Source: an uncultured Polyangiaceae bacterium
Lineage (GTDB): Bacteria > Myxococcota_A > Polyangia > Polyangiales > Polyangiaceae
Assembly: GCA_938004815.1 (NCBI GenBank)
Contig: CALKVR010000659.1
Coordinates: 1-9,393, forward strand
Direction of reading: 5' to 3'
DNA: 9,393 nt
A program made the translations under genes and the position numbers. Positions 1 to 5,045 of the stretch are shown one piece after another (the stretch's first letter is position 1; every line of letters starts with the position of its first letter). A model generated the notes under the pieces. The model was not told the origin of the DNA. It saw only the letters and a program-made list of their open reading frames with translations, and searched no databases.

Positions 1-1725
1 ACCCTGGCGGTGCTGATCGGCGGTGCCGACATCGCGCTGGCATCGGCGGCGAGAGCGTCGCTGGCGCTCGCGGCTGCGCTCACGCTGGCGCTCGTCCCCT
101 GGGCGGCGATCGTGCTCCGACCCTGGCCCTCGGCCGCGCGTCGCGGCGGGCGCACCTGGCGGGTCTACGCGTTTCACCTGGTCAATACGGCGCTCGTCCT
201 CGCGTTCACCGCGGCCAAGGCCATCGTCCTCTTCGAGGTGCCACGCGCCGGGCTCGTGCACGGGGACGCGTACCGGACGTACACGGCGGCGGTCGTGTTT
301 CTCATGCTGCTCGGTCTCGTCCTGAGGAGCGGCCGCGTCGCGCGCCTGGTCGCGCTCAGCGCAGAGCACCCGGCGCGCATCATGCTGCTCTCGTTCGGGA
401 CGGCGAGCGTGCTCGGCGCCCTCGTCTTGGTGCTCCCGATCTGCCAGCGCGACATCGGCAACGTGTCGCTCCTCGACTCGCTGTTCCTGTCGACGAGCGC
501 CGTCTGCGTGACCGGTCTCAGCACCGTCAACGTAGCCGAGGCCTACACGTTCACGGGCCAGCTCGTGCTCTGTTTGTTGATGCAGATCGGCGGCCTCGGG
601 ATCATGGCGCTGACCGCGGCCGTGACGATGCTCGCGGGCCAAAGAATGGGTGTGAAGAGCTCGACCGTCCTGGCCCAGATGGTCGACGCCGGATCGCTGG
701 CCGACCTGAAGCGTACGTTGCGTGCCATCGTCCTCTACACGCTCGCGTTCGAGGCGGCGGGCGCGCTCGTGCTCTACGCGCAGTTCTCGGCGTTGTCGGA
801 GATCGCGGAGACCGCGTCGTCGTCGGCCGGGCCCATGGCGGGAGCCGGATCGGCGGCGTGGGCCGCCATCTTTCATTCGGTGAGCGCCTTCTGCAACGGC
901 AGCCTGTCGAACTTTCGCGGTGGCCTCGTGCCGTTCGCGGGGCACGCCGGCGTGTGCCAGACGCTGGCGCTGCTGATCGTCCTGGGCGGCTTGGGGTTCC
1001 CCGTCATTCATGAGCTCGCGCAGCGCACCGTCTCCAGGCTGCGGGGCATCCACCCCCGCCGCCTCTCGCTCAATACGCGCGTTGCGCTGACGACGAGCGC
1101 GGCGCTCCTCGGCGGCTTGGCGGTCGCTTACTTCGTGCTCGAGCGCGGGGCCTCGTTCTCGGGGCTGGCTCTCGTGGACCAGATCAACGCGGCCGTGTTT
1201 CAGTCGGCTTGCGCGCGCACCTCGGGCTTCAACGTCGTCGACGTGGCCGCGATGCGACCGGCGATGCTGCTCCTCACCTGCTTCGCGATGTTCGTCGGCG
1301 CCGATCCGGGCTCCACGGCGGGCGGCATCAAGACGACGACGCTGGCGGTGCTCTTCGCGTCGTATCGTGGTGAGCTTCGCGGCCAGCGCCCGCGCCTCTT
1401 CGATCGGACCGTCCCGGATGCGGTGGTGCGCCGAGCGGTCGGTGTCGCGTTCCTGGGCACCGTGGGGATCGGCGCCGTCGTGCTGGTGCTCTCGTTGACC
1501 GAGCCGTTCGATACCCTCGCGCTCTTCTTCGAGGCCACGAGCGCGTTCTCGACGACCGGACTATCCACCGGGATCACGCCGCAGTTGAGCGCAGCTGGCA
1601 AAGTCTGCATCCTGTTGACCATGCTGTTCGGGCGTATCGGCCCGCTCACCGTCGCGCTCGCGCTCTCTCGTCGTGGTCCCTCTCCTGCCATCGAGCTCCC
1701 CGAAGAGCGCGTGATGATCGGTTGA
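1..1725 (+). CDS. ktrB: KtrB/TrkH-family potassium uptake channel subunit, 5' partial
   Basis: This is the membrane-embedded, ion-conducting subunit of a Ktr/Trk potassium uptake system, which would work with the RCK protein encoded 3 bases downstream. The frame is open to base 1 and the first possible start (GTG at 10) lies inside hydrophobic sequence without a visible ribosome site, so the gene probably begins upstream. Counting from GTG-10 (571 residues), the four pore loops of the family are visible: VTGLS (167-171), SAFCNGSLS (292-300), RTSGFN (403-408) and STTGLSTG (514-521). The family signature PGSTAGGIKTTT is at 433-444 and GRIGPLT at 541-547. About 150 residues with two or three extra hydrophobic segments (roughly 14-36, 54-76, 90-106) precede the first pore loop, more than in compact KtrB proteins. 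Loop 2 is unusual: the family normally has N-A-G-F where this protein has N-G-S-L, so the usual filter glycine is a serine (codon 901-903). The family assignment is firm; whether to call it KtrB or TrkH is a matter of naming. Confidence 0.95.
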   Translation, partial: TLAVLIGGADIALASAARASLALAAALTLALVPWAAIVLRPWPSAARRGGRTWRVYAFHLVNTALVLAFTAAKAIVLFEVPRAGLVHGDAYRTYTAAVVFLMLLGLVLRSGRVARLVALSAEHPARIMLLSFGTASVLGALVLVLPICQRDIGNVSLLDSLFLSTSAVCVTGLSTVNVAEAYTFTGQLVLCLLMQIGGLGIMALTAAVTMLAGQRMGVKSSTVLAQMVDAGSLADLKRTLRAIVLYTLAFEAAGALVLYAQFSALSEIAETASSSAGPMAGAGSAAWAAIFHSVSAFCNGSLSNFRGGLVPFAGHAGVCQTLALLIVLGGLGFPVIHELAQRTVSRLRGIHPRRLSLNTRVALTTSAALLGGLAVAYFVLERGASFSGLALVDQINAAVFQSACARTSGFNVVDVAAMRPAMLLLTCFAMFVGADPGSTAGGIKTTTLAVLFASYRGELRGQRPRLFDRTVPDAVVRRAVGVAFLGTVGIGAVVLVLSLTEPFDTLALFFEATSAFSTTGLSTGITPQLSAAGKVCILLTMLFGRIGPLTVALALSRRGPSPAIELPEERVMIG

Positions 1726-1728
1726 CCC

Positions 1729-2403
1729 ATGAAGAAGAAACGTGTCCTCGTCATCGGGTTGGGCAGGCTCGGCACGGCGCTGGTCGACGAGCTGTTCGAC
1801 ACCGGGGTCGAGATCGCCGTCATCGACAAGAGCGCCGCCGCCGTCGACGCGCTCAAAGACCGGGTGGGCGGGGCGTTCGTCGCCGACGGGTCGGACCCGG
1901 CGGTGCTCGAGAATGTCGGGGCGGGCGAGATGGACGTCGCCGTGGTGACCTACGGCGAAGACTTCGAGACAACCGTCCTCGCGGTCGCGACGCTCGCGCA
2001 GCTCAAGGTGCCCGCGATCGTGGCGCGGGCCGGGAACGAGCGGCAAGCTGCCGTCCTCAGGTCGGTCGGCGCGACGCGCGTCGTGATGGTCGAGCACGAG
2101 ATGGGCCGCCGCCTCGCGCCCGAGATCCTGAGCCCGGCCGCGGCCGATCTCGCCGACTACGCCTCGTCGTTCCGCGTCTTGCCCTGGGCGCCGACGCCCG
2201 AGTTCGTGGGCAAGACGCTCCTCGAGCTCGATCTCCGGCGTAAGCACGAGATCACCGTGCTCGGGTATTGGCGCGGCCGCACCGGTCACGGCGATCGCAA
2301 GGCGAGGCTCACGCTTCCGAGCGCCGACTACCGCGTCGAAGCGACCGACACCCTGCTCTTGATCGGCCTCCACGACGCGATCGAGCGCTTCGTGGCCGGT
2401 TGA
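1729..2403 (+). CDS. ktrA: KtrA/TrkA-family RCK regulatory subunit of potassium uptake
   Basis: This cytoplasmic protein gates the K+ channel subunit in response to bound nucleotide (NAD(H) or ATP/ADP in characterised relatives). Its 224 residues fit the single-RCK KtrA type rather than the roughly 458-residue double-RCK TrkA of E. coli. The N-terminal Rossmann domain (about 4-120) has G10-x-G12-x-x-G15 followed by an acidic residue at the end of strand 2 (D33), and the usual D-G-S-D-P segment at 53-57. The C-terminal RCK_C domain (about 140-222) has the F-V-G-K-T-L segment at 159-164 and ends in the typical LLLIG strand. The ATG lies 3 bases after the channel gene's stop codon, so translation is probably coupled and the two subunits made together. 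The start is fixed by the motif MKKKRVLVIGLGRLG, which begins at the usual distance from the N-terminus. No missing key residues are seen. Confidence 0.95.
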   Translation: MKKKRVLVIGLGRLGTALVDELFDTGVEIAVIDKSAAAVDALKDRVGGAFVADGSDPAVLENVGAGEMDVAVVTYGEDFETTVLAVATLAQLKVPAIVARAGNERQAAVLRSVGATRVVMVEHEMGRRLAPEILSPAAADLADYASSFRVLPWAPTPEFVGKTLLELDLRRKHEITVLGYWRGRTGHGDRKARLTLPSADYRVEATDTLLLIGLHDAIERFVAG

Positions 2404-2419
2404 GAGCTATGCTTTCCCA

Positions 2420-2995
2420 GTGACCGGCGTCGCCCGCACGCTCTGGCAGGTCTCCGACCTCGACGCGCTCGACGATGACGCGCGTGTCGAGATCATCGAT
2501 GGCGAGCTGATCGAGGACGCGACGAGCTTCGACCACGGGGATGCGCAGTCGTCCATCAGCGGCGAGCTGAAGGCCCGGTTTCGTGGAGCGGGCCCGCCGG
2601 GCGGCGAGGGCGGATGGTGGATCGCGACCGAGGTCGACGTCGTCTACTCGCCCACGCAGATGTTTCGTCACGACATCGCCGGGTGGCGAAAGACGCGCGT
2701 GCCCGCGCGACCGAGCCCGAGCGTTCGGCGGATGACCACGAAGCCCGATTGGGTGTGCGAGGTCCTCTCGAGCAATCGGAACAAGGATCTCGTGCAGAAG
2801 CGCCGTGTGCTTCACGAGCACGAGGTGCCGCACTACTGGATCGTCGACCTCGAGGCCCCTCTCTTGACGGTGCTTCGGTACCACAGAGAGGGCTACCTCA
2901 TCGTGGCCACGGTCGCTCCGGGGGAGCGCGGCAGGCTCGAGCCGTTCGAAGCGGTCGAGCTCGAGGTGTCACTGCTGTTCGGTGACCGCGACTGA
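2420..2995 (+). CDS. Uma2-family (DUF820) PD-(D/E)XK nuclease-fold protein
   Basis: This 191-residue protein belongs to the Uma2/DUF820 family, which has a PD-(D/E)XK restriction-endonuclease-like fold and no well established cellular role. The family core is visible: a conserved opening E-I-I-D-G-E-L (24-30), a likely metal-binding aspartate in R-H-D-I-A-G-W (D85), P-D-W-V-C-E-V-L-S (109-117, catalytic candidate E114), K123 and K127 after it, and the closing strand H-Y-W-I-V-D (138-143). The start is a GTG at 2420. An ATG at 2409 opens a 4-codon frame whose TGA (2421-2423) overlaps this GTG, and a purine-rich GAGAG at 2402-2406 lies 13 bases upstream, which is rather far. The gene starts 16 bases after ktrA and reads the same way, so it may be co-transcribed, but nothing in the protein suggests a part in K+ transport. 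The candidate active-site residues look intact; nuclease activity is an inference from the fold. Confidence 0.88.
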   Translation: MTGVARTLWQVSDLDALDDDARVEIIDGELIEDATSFDHGDAQSSISGELKARFRGAGPPGGEGGWWIATEVDVVYSPTQMFRHDIAGWRKTRVPARPSPSVRRMTTKPDWVCEVLSSNRNKDLVQKRRVLHEHEVPHYWIVDLEAPLLTVLRYHREGYLIVATVAPGERGRLEPFEAVELEVSLLFGDRD

Positions 2996-3048
2996 GGTCC
3001 TCCTCTCTGCGAGAAATGGGTGGGAGGGTCCTCGGACACGCAGAAAGA

Positions 3049-4287
3049 ATGACTTGTTCAGCATCCCAAGCTCGCCGCCGCCTCGCCCGCCTCGCCTCGC
3101 TCGGCGCGCTTGCCGCGGCGCTCTTCCCCACCGAGGCCCAGGCGCAGGAGTTCGCCGGGGGTGGCGGGCTCTACACCTCGTTCACATTCGGGGACGACTA
3201 TTTCGGGGTCGGCTGGGGAGTCGAGGCGGTCTTCTCGGCGTTGCTCGTCGGCGGTGACTCCTGCTCGAACGAGGGGCGCGGAGGCGTAGGAGCGACGGCG
3301 CAGTTCGGCGCGATCGATGCCCATACCTTCCGCTTCGTCGGGGCGTTCCACGGCGGCGGAAACGCCGGCGACACGATGGATATGCCGGTGATCGACGGGG
3401 AGGCTGGGGTCGCGCTCCACGTCGATGGAGAAGGCACGGAGGCCGGTATCCACACCGGCCTGGTCGTAGATGTCCCATTCTCACCGATCAGCGCCTGGAC
3501 GAACTTCGTTCGCGCCGAACTGTTGCTCAACGAGTACTCCGTCGGCGGGGGCGTGATTCTCCCCGGGCGATTCGGTATCAGCCAGCAGACCTGCGTGATC
3601 GGCCGGCCACTTCGCGACGACGTCGATACGGTTCCGCTAGGGGGCGCGCGCGGCGTAGATGCTGCGCGGCTCGACGCGGTCCCGCGTGCATGGGTCGAGG
3701 ATGCCCAAGCCGAAGCGGCCAGCATCCCGGCGTTCCTTTGCCTGGCGGCCGAGCTGATCCGCGCTGGGGCGCCGCTGGATCTCGTGGACCGGGCGCTCGA
3801 TGCGGCCGGGGACGAGATCCGCCATGCGCGCGCCTGTGCAGCGCTCGCATCGTCGCTGAGCGGAGCGCGCGTCGTGCCGACAGCGCCGGCGCCGCCGAGC
3901 CGCTCCCGGCTGCATGGCACGGCGCTACTGACCCGGCTCGCAGTCGAGAGCTGGCTCGATGGCTGCTTGAACGAGGGCGCTGCGGCTGCTCGCGCGGCGC
4001 GCGCTGCGCAGTCCGGGCGCGGGCTGTTCGGGAGCGTGCAGGCGGGCATCGCGGTCGACGAGTCGCGTCACGCGGAGCTCGGCTGGGATGTGCTCACGTT
4101 TGCGCTCACGCGAGGTGGGGGCGATGTTCGCGAAGCCGTGGCAGGGCTGAGCCACGAGCGGGCATGCTTCGAGCGCGAGGGCGCGGCCGGTGACGAGCGC
4201 TGGGGCCAGCTCGGCCGGGCGTGCGCCGAATCGATCAACGCCGCGGTCAGCAGCGCCGCGAAGCGACGGCTGGAGGCGCTCCTCTAG
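3049..4287 (+). CDS. exported protein with beta-rich N-terminal half and ferritin-like C-terminal domain
   Basis: I recognise no named gene. Starting at ATG 3049 gives 412 residues with a convincing Sec signal peptide: arginines at 9-11 and 14, a hydrophobic Ala/Leu core, and A-Q-A before a likely cleavage site at residue 32. An in-frame ATG at 3016 would add 11 residues ahead of this signal and has no better ribosome site, so I prefer 3049. Residues about 33-180 are rich in Gly and alternating hydrophobic residues, as in small beta-barrel or beta-sandwich outer-membrane proteins. A G-R-P-L-R linker (185-189) leads into a helical ferritin-like domain (about 215-360) with E222, D-E-I-R-H at 255-259, E300/E309 and D-E-S-R-H at 337-341, the E...ExxH pattern of a di-iron four-helix bundle. 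I associate such ferritin-like modules behind variable N-terminal domains with myxobacteria. The location is probably periplasm or outer membrane; the function is unknown. The stop codon TAG lies in the left arm of the inverted repeat at 4285-4304. Confidence 0.75.
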   Translation: MTCSASQARRRLARLASLGALAAALFPTEAQAQEFAGGGGLYTSFTFGDDYFGVGWGVEAVFSALLVGGDSCSNEGRGGVGATAQFGAIDAHTFRFVGAFHGGGNAGDTMDMPVIDGEAGVALHVDGEGTEAGIHTGLVVDVPFSPISAWTNFVRAELLLNEYSVGGGVILPGRFGISQQTCVIGRPLRDDVDTVPLGGARGVDAARLDAVPRAWVEDAQAEAASIPAFLCLAAELIRAGAPLDLVDRALDAAGDEIRHARACAALASSLSGARVVPTAPAPPSRSRLHGTALLTRLAVESWLDGCLNEGAAAARAARAAQSGRGLFGSVQAGIAVDESRHAELGWDVLTFALTRGGGDVREAVAGLSHERACFEREGAAGDERWGQLGRACAESINAAVSSAAKRRLEALL

Positions 4288-4340
4288 CAGGCATCTTGGG
4301 GGGGAGGCCTACCGACGCCACCCCCCCAAGATGCCTGCTA
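4285..4340. terminator. bidirectional convergent terminator: perfect 20-bp inverted repeat
   Basis: TAGCAGGCATCTTGGGGGGG (4285-4304) is exactly reverse-complemented at 4321-4340, with a 16-base loop between (4305-4320). It lies between two convergent genes and contains both of their stop codons: TAG at 4285-4287 for the + strand ferritin-like gene and TAG (complement of 4338-4340) for kdpE. The stem is symmetric and would form in transcripts from either strand. There is no clear U-tract after either arm, so it is not a textbook intrinsic terminator. It may act as a U-less terminator, as an mRNA-stabilising hairpin for both transcripts, or as a member of a dispersed palindromic repeat family. 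The inverted repeat is seen directly; terminator function is inferred from its position. Confidence 0.75.
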
Positions 4341-5045
4341 AGGCTGGGCGCGATCGCGAAAGCGGTAGCCCACGCCGGGCTCGGTCACGATCCATTTGGG
4401 CCTGGCCGGGTCTGCCTCGACCTTCTTGCGGAGCTCGGCCATGTGGACGCGGACGTAGTGGGGATGCGCGACGTACGCGGGGCCCCACACGTCTTTCAAG
4501 ATCTGTCGATGCGTGAGCACGCGGCCGGCGTTCTGCGCCAGGAGCGCGAGCATCTTGTACTCGGTCGGCGTGAGGTGGACCTCGCGGCCGTCGACCGTCA
4601 CTTCGCGCCGCGTGAAGTCGATCTTGATGGGCCCTGCCTCGAACACCTGTGCGGGGGGCGTGCCGCGCGCGCGACCAGCGTGGCGCCGCGCGACGCGCAG
4701 GCGAGCGAGCAGCTCTTGCACGCCGAAGGGTTTGGTCAGGTAGTCATCGGCGCCTGCGTCCAAGGCGAGGACCTTGTCCTCTTCTTTGCCGCGAGCCGAG
4801 ACGACGATGATCGGGATATCGGTGAACCCGCGGATCTCGCGGGTGAAGTCGATCCCGTCGCGATCCGGCAGCCCGAGATCGAGCACGACGAGCTCGGGCT
4901 TGTGCGTGGTCAAGAGCTGCATGCCCTCGTTGGCGTTCTGGGCCTCGAGCAAGCGGTAGCCGTGCGACGACAAGGACGCGCGGAGGAACTTGCGAAGCGG
5001 CGCTTCGTCCTCCACCAGCAAGACGAGGGGGCCATCTTGCGTCAT
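4338..5045 (-). CDS. kdpE: KdpE, OmpR-family response regulator of the potassium-responsive Kdp system
   Basis: This is the DNA-binding response regulator phosphorylated by KdpD, which in characterised bacteria activates the kdpFABC K+ pump when K+ is low. Its 235 residues are close to the 225 of E. coli KdpE. The receiver domain (about 6-118) has the acidic pair E12/D13, phospho-acceptor D56 in V-V-L-D-L-G-L-P-D, S83 and K105 in L-T-K-P-F. The C-terminal winged-helix domain (about 132-232) has the L-T-P-T-E-Y-K-M-L-A-L-L start, the recognition region H-P-H-Y-V-R-V-H-M-A-E-L-R-K-K and the V-G-Y-R-F end typical of KdpE. The ATG overlaps the kdpD stop codon (ATGA) and is preceded at 5 bases by a strong AGGAG (complement of 5051-5055) lying inside kdpD, so the two proteins are probably made by coupled translation. 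Its TAG stop lies in the right arm of the 4285-4340 inverted repeat. Its targets here are unknown, since no kdpFABC is in view. Confidence 0.95.
   Translation of the reverse strand: MTQDGPLVLLVEDEAPLRKFLRASLSSHGYRLLEAQNANEGMQLLTTHKPELVVLDLGLPDRDGIDFTREIRGFTDIPIIVVSARGKEEDKVLALDAGADDYLTKPFGVQELLARLRVARRHAGRARGTPPAQVFEAGPIKIDFTRREVTVDGREVHLTPTEYKMLALLAQNAGRVLTHRQILKDVWGPAYVAHPHYVRVHMAELRKKVEADPARPKWIVTEPGVGYRFRDRAQP

Noticed and set aside
2994..3033. Two short palindromes, GAGG-T-CCTC (2994-3002) and GAGG-GT-CCTC (3024-3033), about 30 bases apart, between the Uma2 gene and the ferritin-like gene
   Set aside because: Four-base arms are expected by chance in GC-rich DNA, and neither matches a known operator. 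There is too little to call a regulatory site.
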